Assembly: GCA_951799405.1 (NCBI GenBank)
Contig: OX637332.1
Location: 15,195,001-15,259,000, forward strand
Direction of reading: 5' to 3'
Origin: Agapetus fuscipes
Taxonomy: Eukaryota > Arthropoda > Insecta > Trichoptera > Glossosomatidae
Length of the DNA stretch: 64,000 nt
Shown: positions 45,962 to 56,449 of the stretch, one piece after another
Position numbering within the stretch: the first letter of the stretch is position 1
Layout of the letters: each line of letters starts with the position of its first letter
Translations under genes and position numbers: made by a program
The notes under the pieces: model-generated
What the model was told of the DNA's origin: nothing
The model's input: only the letters and a program-made list of their open reading frames with translations
The model's database searches: none

Positions 45962-46312
45962 CTGACCTCCCTCTTCGTCTTCCTCAGCCCTCCTCAGTCC
46001 ACTCCTGAACGTAGGCCTCCTCCGATTCTCTCCATTTCTGTCTATCGGCTGCTGTGTTCAGCCATCCTCTGCCTGCAGTTCTCTTGATGTCGTCCAGCCA
46101 CCTTAGTTGGGGTCTCTCCACTCCTCGCTTGGACATTGTGGGCCTCCAATGGAGGATCCTTTACATGGTCTTGCCTTGCGACTTGACCAGCCCAGCGTCA
46201 CTTTAAGCAGACCACTCGCTGCATGACATCAGTGACACCAGAGCATCTACGGATCTCCTGGTTTGGAACCCCGTCTTTGAGACTGATTGCCATCCTCCTT
46301 TCAATGGCTCAA
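45962..46312 (-). mobile_element. non-LTR retrotransposon 3' fragment, different family
   Basis: Minus strand reads through RRMAISLKDGVPNQEIRR, then LKLRWAGQVAR and a basic GRHQENCRQR-like end. This is the C-terminal pattern of insect RTE/jockey-type ORF2 proteins (LKWQWAGHIAR and the following basic region). GC-richer than its surroundings. Confidence 0.7.
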
Positions 46313-46489
46313 AATATGAATAAAGATTTGCAATTTAGATCATAGATTAATGTTTTCCTACGGATAGGTGATCGATGCAGTAAAGATTGGAAAATGCGTA
46401 CTTACTTACTTTTGATTTATTTCATCCGTCACAAGACGAAGTTGCCTTAGATTTTGGGACAATACCAACAAAAAAGTAATAAATGTATC

Positions 46490-46685
46490 ATCGTGGAAGT
46501 TTCACATTTCCCGGATAGGGTTGGCTGCGCTGGCATCCCTCCGCATATTCTTCGTTCCGGTGCGTCTCTGCTGCTAAACCTCCCCCCTTGTCTTGGTAAT
46601 GATCGGTTGAGGGATGGAACTGGTGCGGTCTCAGGTCACCCCATGTGGCGTATCAGATTTCGTCGCTTAACGGCACATTGACAAA
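46490..46685. other. unclassified GC-rich segment
   Basis: A sharply GC-richer island with no partner in the window. The 75-codon frame at 46454-46681 is open but unrecognised. Confidence 0.35.
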
Positions 46686-46761
46686 GAGAGGCATAAGAAT
46701 CTAAGAATGTCTAAGGAATCTAAAATAAATCTTGTCGTCAATGTTTTTTTTTTTTTTGGTT

Positions 46762-46972
46762 AACAGTATTTCACCTTGCCAATGTCACCGCTGTTTCAGG
46801 GTAGGTCGGTAAAAGTTGCAGGGCTCGTTTGAGGTTTGGATTTTAATTTGTAAGTACGCATTCAGCATTTGTAAGCGCAAACTTACACGTGTCTGTTTGT
46901 GGGCAGGCATTTGATATGAGGTTTGAATGTTAATATATCCTTGCAACTTAGAGTACACATTATAAATTATAT
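46762..46972 (+). repeat. family-A copy, 5' end missing
   Basis: TTTCACCTTGCCAATGTCAC to CCTTGCAACTTAGAG. Confidence 0.85.
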
Positions 46973-47007
46973 TGTATTGTGCAGATTCAGGTTGAATAAA
47001 AAATAAT

Positions 47008-47345
47008 TGCTAGTCCGGTCAATAGCTCAGTTGGTAAAGTGCTTGCATTCCATGCCGATAGCTCGAGTTTGAATCCCACCGTGGGTGTCAAAAATTGTTT
47101 CCCGTTTCGGTGTTTATTTCAAACCCAAAACAAAATACTGGCAAGGTTTACTCAGACTTCACATGAAATGAATCCCAGCAACCTCGGGAGCTGGAAAACC
47201 CCCACTTCAACTGAAGTGATTGGAGTAAGGTCGACCCCCTTACCTGTAAAAATAAATAGGTTCCACTCGCTACATGTGATCCCTTTGCGGAAAACGCGGA
47301 AAGAAGTTACGCAGTATGTTAAGCTTAGTAGTAGCGTTTTGCTTG
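47008..47345 (+). mobile_element. SINE type 1, nearly full length
   Basis: Head GGTCAATAGCTCAGTTGGTA, a slightly changed B box AGTTTGAATCCC, full body, 3' end GCTTAGTAGTAGCG. Confidence 0.85.
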
Positions 47346-47667
47346 CACCGAATGTATTACTTACCTTTTGATAATGCCCAACTTGAGTTGTATCTGAATA
47401 ATGATAATTTTTATGCCCATAAAAAGGATCTGAAGAAATCATTTTTATGACATCAATAATATATTGCTTATGTCTGCACTACAGTGTTGTATTTGTGATT
47501 TTATAATTTAGTACTCACATGTTTTTGTTTCGTTTGGTTCTGTTGTATTTAGGTACCTAAGTATTAATTATTTGATAATACACCCATATAACTTCTTTCT
47601 GCGTATTATCAATGGTACTTTTTCTCAGAATTAAGAAGTATTATCGTTTCCTGCAATTATTGTTAAT

Positions 47668-47960
47668 CACTGTACTGTAACAGTAACTCTGTCGCCATTC
47701 CGCTAGGGGTGGCCATAGCCTCTGCGGAGCTGCCTCCATTTCTTCCTATCCTTACATACCTCCTTCAATTCATTCATATCCATCATATTTTTCGTACATT
47801 ATCTTCTTTTACACTCACTTATTACATCCTATTCTTTCACAATCTTCTTAATCTGAGCACTTCATTCCTTTCTCGGTTGTCCCTTACCTCTTTTTCCTTT
47901 CACATTTCCTCTGTATATATTATACTTTATCAGTCTATCATCATTCACTCATTCCATCGA
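47668..47960 (-). mobile_element. LINE 3' end fragment, second subfamily
   Basis: The minus strand reads the LINE C-terminus and 3' end with GGCCACCCCTAGCGG and a TACAGTACAG tail, as in the 60.5-62.3 kb copy. Broken by several frameshifts. Confidence 0.7.
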
Positions 47961-48649
47961 AGCAATAGAAATCAAGGATTTTTACAAGAAATCAAGACAT
48001 TCGTATGCATCTTAACATTTAAACGCAAAATGCGTTCGGTAAAAAAAGATAGAGTTGAGTTGATAGTAATGTCCATTTTTCCCCTTGTTATGCAAATACG
48101 CACTTTGCTCGCAATGCGCACCGTTTTGTCGTGTTTACCTACAACTAGATCAAGGATGGTGATAAACTCAATAATTACCGAGTCTCACGCCACTTTTACA
48201 TACGGCCAGTATCTCAAGTAGACAAGTTTACTCTTAAACTCACCCGTATCGATATTTAAAAAAATATATGGAAACTTAAATTGAACTTCCAGTGAGCGTT
48301 TTACTTTCTATACATTTTTTGTAAACGTTTTTTTTAGTTTTATACTTGAGCTGTAGTCACCCAGACTTACACGTTTTGCTGAGAAAACTTACACTATTTA
48401 CTTGATAATTCACACTATCCCGAGCCTTGTTCAAACGCGTAAGTTTTTGTAGTTGTACAAAATTGTAAGAGTGGGTAGTAACATATGATATAAGAAGCAT
48501 TTTTTTGCATTTTCAACACTACACATTCACAATCGGTGAGTCATGTAGTGTATGTAAGTATAATGGTGTAAGGATTCCAAAAAAATCATTCAACTTTCGC
48601 TAAATGAAAAAAATCATCGGGATTTATCAAAGACCAATCATAAAAGGCC

Positions 48650-48720
48650 GTTCCTTCCTCATAGCTACAGGGTCTTGCGACAGAGCTTGCAGGCGGCTCT
48701 TGAGGTGTGATTCATAGCAG
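48650..48720 (+). mobile_element. SINE type 2, body fragment
   Basis: GGCTCTTGAGGTGTGATTCA is the type 2 body in the plus orientation. Confidence 0.5.
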
Positions 48721-49149
48721 CAGCAACCCAGCAATAACCAAATAAATAATCCTTGTTCTTGTTCATGTATCCAATTGTCAACCGCTAGGGTGTCTCAAAT
48801 TTGTTCTGTTCTTGCACAATTCTTGCATCTCCTCGACAGTCATCATCACTCTCTTCATGCGCTCTTCCCGTTTTCTCACTCTGCAGATTCTCGTCGCATG
48901 TAATCTCGCTTATTTGACCACTCCATTATTTCGTTTCCACGCTTAACTTTGACATTCCATTCGTATATTCCTTTTAACAGTCGTTCAGCGTAACTCTTAT
49001 TCTCGTTTATAACGCACTCATTAAAAAATAAGTTATTACAGATCATATCACTCAGTCGTTCCAGGTATTCCTATCAAGTGAGCCATTCGTTATTATTATA
49101 GTCTGTTATTATTATTTTAACTTCAATGATATGAAAAGATCATAGGATT

Positions 49150-49275
49150 CCACGTATCGCTTCTCCAAGGAAACCAAATCAGAAGAAGACTCCACGAAGA
49201 CCTCCGAAGAGAAGGCATGACAGCTGGAAGTCCACCTCACAGGAGACCGAAGTAGCGGCACAAAAAAAAAATACA
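49150..49275 (+). mobile_element. possible LINE 3' fragment with A-tail
   Basis: Translation contains RRRLHEDLRREGMTAGSPP and ends in a run of ten A. The HEDLRR..G pattern resembles the extreme C-terminus of some insect LINE ORF2 proteins. Weak. Confidence 0.35.
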
Positions 49276-49997
49276 TCAGAATCGCTATTCTGCTAAAGTC
49301 CTTACGACCTTAAGGCGACGAGATAGCGATTTGTGTCCGAAAATAAGGTGTACTGTGATTTTATCAATGGAGTTCTTTCGCAAGCGCTAGCAAGCTTCGA
49401 CTTGGATTGATATCCAAAGTGTAAGGAACTTAGTAGAATAGCGTTTTTAGATTTCAAAGAAGGAAGAAGAAAATGAAGACTTAAATAAAATGTTTTTGTG
49501 ATTTTTTGGCGCCTTTGAGGTACATTGTGTAGTAAAGTGTAACAATGGATCATAGATAAGATAGCACGTATATCAAACATGTTTTCCGATGGTGCTTTGC
49601 ATATGTTCATAAAATTACCATACTCAGTGCAAAGGGAATGGGAATTATAACTTACAAAAATGCACGAGGGTGATCGCTATCACTATTTAGAGCGGCCGAT
49701 TGACCCTGTGACGCCCCCTTAACATTCGGCATTATAAACGTGAGCAGTAAGTTTATACAAAAACACGTATGGTAAATAAAACAGCGCCTTCAGTGAGCGT
49801 TTTAGTTTCCATACGCCATGGTTGAGTTAAAACATAAAGTTTTATAATTAGGGTACTTGAAGTACCCTATGATGTAAACGTTTAAAATGTTAGAAAGTCA
49901 TACAGGATTTTTTTTTTTTATTAAAAATATATTATCATCTGTGTTTACTGTAATATTATAGTTGTAAATGTATTGTATACACTTTTTCCTTCACTAA

Positions 49998-50068
49998 TAC
50001 TTGGGTATAAGAACGACCAGCTATAGTGTAAAAATTGATCCACTTTTGACAATGGCACCACTAGGTTT
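49998..50068 (+). repeat. family-A 5' fragment
   Basis: TATAGTGTAAAAATTGATCC then TTTTGACAATGGCACCA, cut by the LINE fragment that follows. Confidence 0.55.
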
Positions 50069-50072
50069 GTTA

Positions 50073-50712
50073 TGATGGTTTGGGCATATGAAGAGAATGA
50101 ATGAGGAAAGACTGACGAAGAAAGTATATGTTGGTAGAATAGATGGATGTCGTGGTAGAGGAAGACCGAGAAAGGTATGGATGCACCAAATATCCGAAAT
50201 TGCGAATGAATGGATGAATGGCGGTACGCAGTGGCATACTTTTACCCACCTTGATGTATGGAATCGAGGCCTGGACGGTGAATGAAAGTGAAATTAGTAA
50301 AGTCCATACTGTTGAAATGGACTTTCTAAGAAGTATGATTGGGAAAAAACGGAGTGACAGGGTGAGGAATGATTTTGTAAGAGAAGAATGTGGTGCAAGA
50401 GAAAGTGTGAAAGTGAAGATTAAAAGAAGTTTGTTAAGATGGTTTGGGCATATGGAGAGAATGAATGAGGAAAGACTGACGAAGAAAGTATATGTTGGTA
50501 GAATAGATGGATGTCGTGGTAGAGGAAGACCGAGAAAGGTATGGATGGACCAAATATCCGAAATTGCGAATGAATGGAATATCCAGAGTCATAATAAAAG
50601 AAGAGCTTGTATGAAGAAGGTTATGACTCTGGAGGAAATGAAAGAAGTATGTAAGGACAGAAAGAAATGGCGGTTGATCTGTAATGTTGGCGGCTGGGGT
50701 TTGTTGAAGTAA
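50073..50712 (+). mobile_element. LINE 3' end, two head-to-tail partial copies
   Basis: From 50073 a 3' segment (WFGHMKRMNEERLTKKVYVG ... NEW) runs to about 50220, then jumps back to MAVRSGILLPTLMYGIEAWT and repeats the same segment in full. The second part has an open frame to its natural end (MKEVCKDRKKWR..., stop at 50712) followed by A-rich sequence. This is the least decayed C-terminus in the window. Confidence 0.82.
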
Positions 50713-50791
50713 AAAAAAATGGTTTTATGATTTAGTTTTTTATGTCCATGTATATATTGCTATTTATTGATTTAAAAAAAATGTAATTTGT

Positions 50792-51064
50792 CCTGTATGT
50801 TCCTTGACTTATAGGTTGTTATGCGGCTGACCACCCATATTGTAAAAAAAAATTGGTTCACTTTGCCAATGTCACCCCTGTTTCAGGGAAGGACGGCAAG
50901 AGTTGCAAGGCTTATGTTCATTTGAGATTGGGTTTTTATATTGTAGGTCCACATGCGGCATGTGTTAGCGCGAAATTATACATATCTGCTTCTGGGAATG
51001 CATTTAATATAAATCTTAAATGATATATATATCTTTGCAGCTTAGATTAGATTAGATAAGATTA
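50792..51064 (+). repeat. family-A copy, full length
   Basis: CTTGACTTATAGGTTGTTAT to a GATTAGATTAGATAAGATTA tail. Confidence 0.9.
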
Positions 51065-51243
51065 GACCACTGTTTCAGGGAAGCTCGATAAAATATGCAG
51101 GGCTTACGTTCATTTAACATTTGACTTTTTTGTATTTTGTAAAAGCAAATGAAGCATCTGTAGCTTCTCCATGCTTGTGAGCATGCATTTAATACGAATC
51201 TCGAATATTGACAATAAATTGGAACATAGATAATATATTATAG
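51065..51243 (+). repeat. family-A copy in tandem with the preceding one
   Basis: Begins CCACTGTTTCAGGGAAGC right after the previous tail, so a 5'-truncated copy landed in or next to it. Confidence 0.75.
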
Positions 51244-51349
51244 GTACCTGAAAATTTTTAATTTACCTTAACTTCAATTTCAACAAAATACAACATTATA
51301 TTTTGTATTGTTTGTGTATTAACACTGTGAAAATTCATATTCAATAATT

Positions 51350-51502
51350 TGTTCATTTTTAGGATTTAAATTAAACACGGTTTTATTTTCAAATTTTATT
51401 TCGAAATTTTAATACCTGACGTTGATTATAGATCGAAAACGTTTGTAAAAATTGTACACGTGAAAATAAAACAGTGTTTAATTTGAATCCTAAAAATTAA
51501 CA
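51350..51502. repeat. inverted repeat around a hammerhead-like motif
   Basis: Arms TTAGGATTTAAATTAAACAC and its mirror (51478-51494 region, ATTTGAATCCTAA). Between them CTGACGT, T, GAT/ATC, GAAA, ACGT, TT on the plus strand, with A9 of the core lost. Confidence 0.5.
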
Positions 51503-51529
51503 GATTATTAAAATACAACCTGTTCAAGC

Positions 51530-51730
51530 GCAAGTTTGAGCCCCGCCTATTGCTATCGTCGATAACTTTGACCCTGGCTTGACAGATGCCAATGGTTAAT
51601 TATTAATGAATAATTAATAAATAAAAAATATAAATTATTTATTAATTGATGATGTCAATACCTGTTTTCTGATCAGGCAAAATAAGTTAGAGAATTGCAT
51701 TTCTCTTCACAAATTTATATTAAAAAAAAC
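51530..51730 (+). mobile_element. SINE type 3, head truncated
   Basis: TTTGAGCCCCGCC, ACTTTGACCCTGGCTTGACA, mirrored TTATTAATGAATAATTAATA, and CTGATCAGGCAAAATAAGTT. Confidence 0.7.
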
Positions 51731-52282
51731 TATTACTTGAGTAGCACATAACTTAGGTTCACTTCCGATGGACTGGTATTTGTAACGTTGCTCACCTCAT
51801 CAGTAAAAATAAACAGATCTCTACAGATTGGATACTAGGTGAATGCGTAACTTGAAAGCGTTGAGTGTGTACGTTTCTAGCTTGAGTCCCGTTGACTATT
51901 GAGAATTGATTTACTGGTATTTTTTCCCCCACCAAGATTTGAACTGGATATCTTTAGCTTGAGGTATGACGAAACTCTACATTACACCGTGCAATACTAA
52001 AAAGAATAAAAAACTAAGACGTAAAAACAATAATTCTGCACAATACCCACTTTACAATAACATTCCGATGATAATAAAAATAAAATATGTTTTTCATGAA
52101 ACTGTTGTTTTTTATAGCAATTGAAAAAAACGTAAAAAAATGTGTTGAAAATATAAAGTTCTTTGCATCTACAGAATTTTGAAATGGTTAAAAGATTATA
52201 TTTAAAACAAACCTGATGTCCGAGATTACCAAAATTGCGAAATTAAAATCCTTGAAAACAATACCTTTTTTTTTACTTAAAA

Positions 52283-52578
52283 TAGGTTGGTATGATGTTG
52301 GCCAACTCATAATATGAATCTTGGCCTATTTATGCCGATATCCTCCCTGCTTCAGAGAAAGTCGTTATGAGTTGCAGCGTTTATGGTCATCTAAAATTTG
52401 GGACTTATTTTGTAAGCCCACAAACAGCATGTGTAAGTGCGCACTTCCACGTGTCTGCTTGTAAGAATGCATTTTATATGAATCCGAAATAATAATATAT
52501 CTCTGCAACTAAAATTATATATCATTTATTAGATTGTGTTATGACTAGTGTGTGACTTATCTTTGTAGCTTAGATTAT
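52283..52578 (+). repeat. family-A copy, diverged, with duplicated tail
   Basis: TAGGTTGGTATGATGTTGGC to CTCTGCAACTAAAATTATAT, and again ATCTTTGTAGCTTAGATTAT. Confidence 0.75.
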
Positions 52579-52579
52579 A

Positions 52580-53150
52580 TGTATGATTTGAAAATTTAGG
52601 AATCTCGAGATTTTAGAAATCACATTCAACGTAACCTTTATTACGTTGCAGGACAAGATTGCTGCAGCAAAATTAAGTAAAACAACCTAAGGTGTTTAAC
52701 AAGTTTTCTCTCAGCATGCACGCCTTCTTTACGTTAACGATTTTAGTTTACGAAATCGGGGCTTTCGTAGTCTCCTCGATGATTCCATACCTCATTAAGA
52801 ACAAAAACTTTCTTCTAAACTTAGAAGACCAACTCCAAAACACGTGTTTTTTTTTCTTCTTTCAATGACATTTCCTTTAGAGCTCGGTTCATTTTTCCCA
52901 GTGCAGGCTTCATTATTCAACTCGATTCGAATACGATCAGCATAAGATTTGGATGTTCAAAATAGTGAGCTGTACCATCCCTTGTAATCAATATCATTAA
53001 TAGATGAGGCCTTCACTTTGTAACCTTTCATTTTTAAAATATGAAAAATTAAAAATCAAAAACAGTTTGTATATGGTTACCCCTCTCACCCTCATCTTCT
53101 CCTAGCCCTTAAGGAATGATGCACTAATTTTATTTTGTTTTGATAGTTAT
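52580..53150. other. no gene recognised
   Basis: Less AT-rich than average, with no frame or repeat supported. It leads into the hammerhead-like motif and may be the body of that element. Confidence 0.35.
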
Positions 53151-53200
53151 ATTTTGTACCTGACGATGGAAACACTGTTTTTGAAACCGGTCGTACATTA
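53150..53200 (+). ncRNA. hammerhead-ribozyme-like motif, intact core
   Basis: CTGACGA (53160-53166), one extra T, a stem II of about 6 bp (GGAAAC/GTTTTT, two wobbles), GAAA (53183-53186), the palindrome CCGG, and TC. Flanks TGTAC and GTACA can form stem I. This fits the hammerhead plan except for the extra base after A9 and a helix III that can only form between two molecules. Likely a Penelope-like or retrozyme end. Self-cleavage is not shown. Confidence 0.55.
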
Positions 53201-53819
53201 GTAAATTTTACTCGCCCCGTAACCTTTACAAATTGTTTTTAATTTTTATTAGATAGTAATCATGCTAAATTATTTTTCTTTCTCTTCTTCTTTCTATATT
53301 AGATCTAAGATCTGTCTATTGCAGAATTTCCTCGTGTGAAGAGAGCTATGATTGTTTGGTCGGCTTTAATGGGTTCAGTTGTAGCCTGCAACCAACACGA
53401 ATTAGTGAACCGCGAAGTGTGAAGTAAGCCGCTAGAGCGCCGGACCGGTTTCATGCATTTTAATCTTCTTCTTTTGCGTCAAATTCCCATGTAGCAGGTT
53501 AACAATTCCTTCACGCTCCACGACTCGGACATCCTTTTTCGTGACTCCTCAAAGGTCAGCGTAGCATATTTATTTATGATGCAGAGAAATGCGAGCACGA
53601 AAACAGTGCAGATGTAAAATTATCCTCGAAACCTGTTGCTCCCATGAATAATGTTTTTAATTACTAAAGCTTCGCAGCCATTTAAAGACATTACGTAGGT
53701 TAATGTTATATTTTCGTAAGAAATACCCACGTATTGTAAAGAATGTCATGAAAATAGTAAATAAATAAAGTGCACATGTACTAGGGACGTTTTTACGTGT
53801 TTTTTTTTAATTTGAAGCC

Positions 53820-54068
53820 GGTAATCTATAGTCTAAGTTGCAAAGATATATTAACATTCAAAAATCATATCAAATGCATGCCCACAAAGAGTCATGTATA
53901 AGTTCGCGCTTAAGAATGCTGAATGTGTACTTACAAATTAAAACTAAACCTCAGATGAACATAATACCTGCAACTTTTGCTGACCTTCCCTGAAGCAGGC
54001 GTGACATTGGCAAAGCGAACCATTTTTTACAGTATTGGGGGTCAGCCTCATACCAGACTGAAGTCAAA
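53820..54068 (-). repeat. family-A copy, full length
   Basis: TAATCTATAGTCTAAGTTGC to CATACCAGACTGAAGTCAA. Confidence 0.88.
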
Positions 54069-54444
54069 TTGGAAAAACTTGAAATTGAATTTCAAAATAA
54101 AAATTATAGCTACGAGTATATAAGTAATTAGGGATCATATGTACTTTGCTGCTATACAAAATACATGAACGTAACATTTTTTCCCACAAAATTTGCAAAT
54201 GAAAGCTTCGAAAGCTTTTTTCATATTCATAAATCTGAAAATCTGGGAATGTTCATGTTTACAGTTATCATGCTTCTAAAAATTTTCCTCTTTTTTCTGG
54301 TTACATTCTCGTACCGTTCTTATTTTGGCGTTATTACTCCAGAATTATTGTATTGTTGCTGGAATGTACCTACCATAGATCATGGTACCTAGTACCTACC
54401 TTATCCAACCAGTTGCACACATTTTTTATAGATATACGTCGGTG

Positions 54445-54692
54445 TTATGGCCGAGGGGACCAAGTGGGCTGGTATTTCTAGCGTGTTTGGAGTAGAACAG
54501 CATTGTTTCGATCCCCCGCGCCTGGGTCATTTGACATTACTTTGACCCTGGTTCAACAGATTTTATTGGATTATTATTAATTATAATTCATTAAAATAAA
54601 CAATAATGAATTATTAATTGATGATATTTTCCTGTTTCTGGCCAGGCAGAATAGGTTGGTGAAGTGCATTCCTCTTCACAAATCTTTTTTTT
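54445..54692 (+). mobile_element. SINE type 3, full length
   Basis: Head ATGGCCGAGGGGACCAAGTG, B box TGTTTCGATCCCC, 3' end GGCCAGGCAGAATAGGTTGG. Confidence 0.8.
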
Positions 54693-54699
54693 TAAACAA

Positions 54700-55160
54700 A
54701 TATAAAAATATATACCTTATCTATCCAATTGCATACCTCACTTTTACTTGATCAATCGGCACACAGAGTTGACTTGAAAAAGATTTTTGCAGTCGGAAAA
54801 AAATGACTGAAACAAAATTGTTTTTTATTTTTTATTGAATAAAATAATAATTGAAACGTAAGCTGCAAATTTATATTTTTATTTAACACAAGAAACATGT
54901 AAACAAATAAATCATATTATATTGAAAAATAAACATCGGCTTACAATCTCAACATATTCTTAAGAAAACAAATAAAATAACCCGGCATATTTTTAGTATT
55001 GTGACTTGATTAAATTGTATTGAAAACATATTGAGGAATGTATGTTAGTAGTATTTGAGGGTATAAATATAATTTTTATTTACTTTATAAATTATTCTCG
55101 AGTGAGACCCGAGTTCATCAAGGTATGAATTGAATACACTTTTTTGTAGCTATATTTTAT
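54700..55160. other. AT-rich, nothing recognised
   Basis: No frame, no recurring words. Confidence 0.4.
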
Positions 55161-55162
55161 TT

Positions 55163-55444
55163 TATATACATCTAATCTAATATAATCTAATCTAAGTTGC
55201 AAAGATATGTTACATTGGAGATTCACATTACATGCATTCTCAAAACCAGACACGAACAAGTTCGCGCTTGCACATGCCTCATGTGAACCTACAACATAAA
55301 AACCAAATCTCAAATGGACATACACCCTGCAACTCTTGCCGTCCTTCCCTGAGACAGGAGTGACATTGGCAAAGTGAACCATTTTTACAGCATGGGTGGT
55401 CAGCCGCATACCAACCTATAAGTCAAGGGACTATAAGTCAAGGA
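55163..55444 (-). repeat. family-A copy, young subfamily, full length
   Basis: Tail CATCTAATCTAATATAATCT; the TATAAGTCAAGG end is repeated twice. Confidence 0.9.
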
Positions 55445-55558
55445 ACAAGTTAATACTTATAAATAAAAATACTTATAATGTCGTAGGCTGATAATATTGC
55501 ATCTAAAGAGATCACAGAGCCAGTATTGTAAACATATCTAATGTGTTAACATTGATTA

Positions 55559-55977
55559 GGCCCAGTATTTTCAAGTATAGTAAAGTTAACTAAAATGCAA
55601 TTTTAGTTAAATTATCATAATATTTAACTCACCGAATTTCGCCAGTAAATATTAAGTTACTTAACTAACGATTTTCAAGATGGCGTCGTCTTCACTGATA
55701 GCAGCTGTTCTTTTTTAATGTAAGGATACATCAAAATTATTGCAAACTGAACATGTTTTGTGCCGTTTTTCAGCTGAATGAAGGTTAGGCATTTGATTTT
55801 TATAAACAGTTGTTTGTTTTAAAGCTTTTGAAGGGCATTGTAATTATTTCCAAGATTTGGGGGTGGGGCTTGTCACTTCGGTAATTCTCGGTTTTAGTTA
55901 ACTCGAACTGGAGTATTATGAATAATAGTTCAAGTAATAGTTAACTAAAATGTTACTAAACTTGAATACACCGGGCC
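55559..55977. mobile_element. MITE with GGCCCAGT/GGCCCGGT ends
   Basis: Left end GGCCCAGTATTTTCAAG and the mirrored right end GGCCCGGTGTATTCAAG, each followed by TAGTAA and GTTAACTAAAA-type blocks. TTA before and TAA after. About 419 bp, lying 170 bp before the secreted peptide gene at 56149. Confidence 0.65.
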
Positions 55978-56148
55978 TAAGTGAACTCTTTAGTTCAGAG
56001 GTGGTCAACCTAAATCATCATGCTGGCCACATTGGTAGGTAATCTGGCCCGCATTTGTTATTACTAATGGCCCGCAAAGTCTATTATATTTTGTATTACT
56101 TTTATTTTTTTACAGTGCCAGTATTTACAGACCCTGCAACACTACGAC

Positions 56149-56349
56149 ATGAAATTTTCAAGATTATTTTTCATCACTTTCCTCGCGATGCATTTTCTTA
56201 TTACGGAAAGCGTTGCGGATGATTGCCTTGAGAAATATGATCCCTGCCAATTTTTTTACAAGATGTCTCATGAATATAGGGTGTGCTGTAGAGCATGTCG
56301 AATGTTAAACTTGTATCCTCGATCCTGCATTGAAAGATTCCAAACCTAA
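56149..56349 (+). CDS. small secreted cysteine-rich peptide, diverged family member
   Basis: A 66-residue precursor with a basic start and hydrophobic core (MKFSRLFFITFLAMHFLITE), probable cleavage near SVA-DD, then a basic mature part with six cysteines: C-x6-C-x13-CC-x2-C-x10-C. The spacing DPC-x13-CC and the YPRSC near the end match the pair at 36.8 and 41.7 kb, suggesting an older paralogue with one extra cysteine pair. A pyrimidine run ending TTTACAG at about 56115 may be an acceptor just upstream of the ATG. AATAAA lies at 56391, about 45 nt after the stop, with a second at about 56438, so this is a credible short transcript end. Function unknown. Confidence 0.72.
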   Translation: MKFSRLFFITFLAMHFLITESVADDCLEKYDPCQFFYKMSHEYRVCCRACRMLNLYPRSCIERFQT

Positions 56350-56390
56350 AGAAGGAGTCAAAACCGAATTCGAAAGATAAAATTTAAAGA

Positions 56391-56396
56391 CAATAA
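56391..56396 (+). promoter_or_regulatory. polyadenylation signal of the 56-kb peptide gene
   Basis: AATAAA in GACAATAAAGC about 45 nt past the stop codon of the secreted peptide gene, at a typical distance for a short 3' UTR. Confidence 0.55.
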
Positions 56397-56449
56397 AGCT
56401 TTAAAAATGTATTTTGATATATTGTATTTTCTCTTCTAATAAAAGTTTG

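Larger units (their letters stand above)
47960..49990. other. mostly unrecognised
   Basis: Apart from the SINE and LINE fragments listed, no structure. The C-terminal part of the 170-codon frame at 47709-48221 lacks motifs; its first part is antisense LINE. Confidence 0.35.

Noticed and set aside
47709..48221. 170-codon frame as a membrane protein gene
   Set aside because: Its hydrophobic first part is the antisense of a LINE 3' end, and the remainder shows no pattern.
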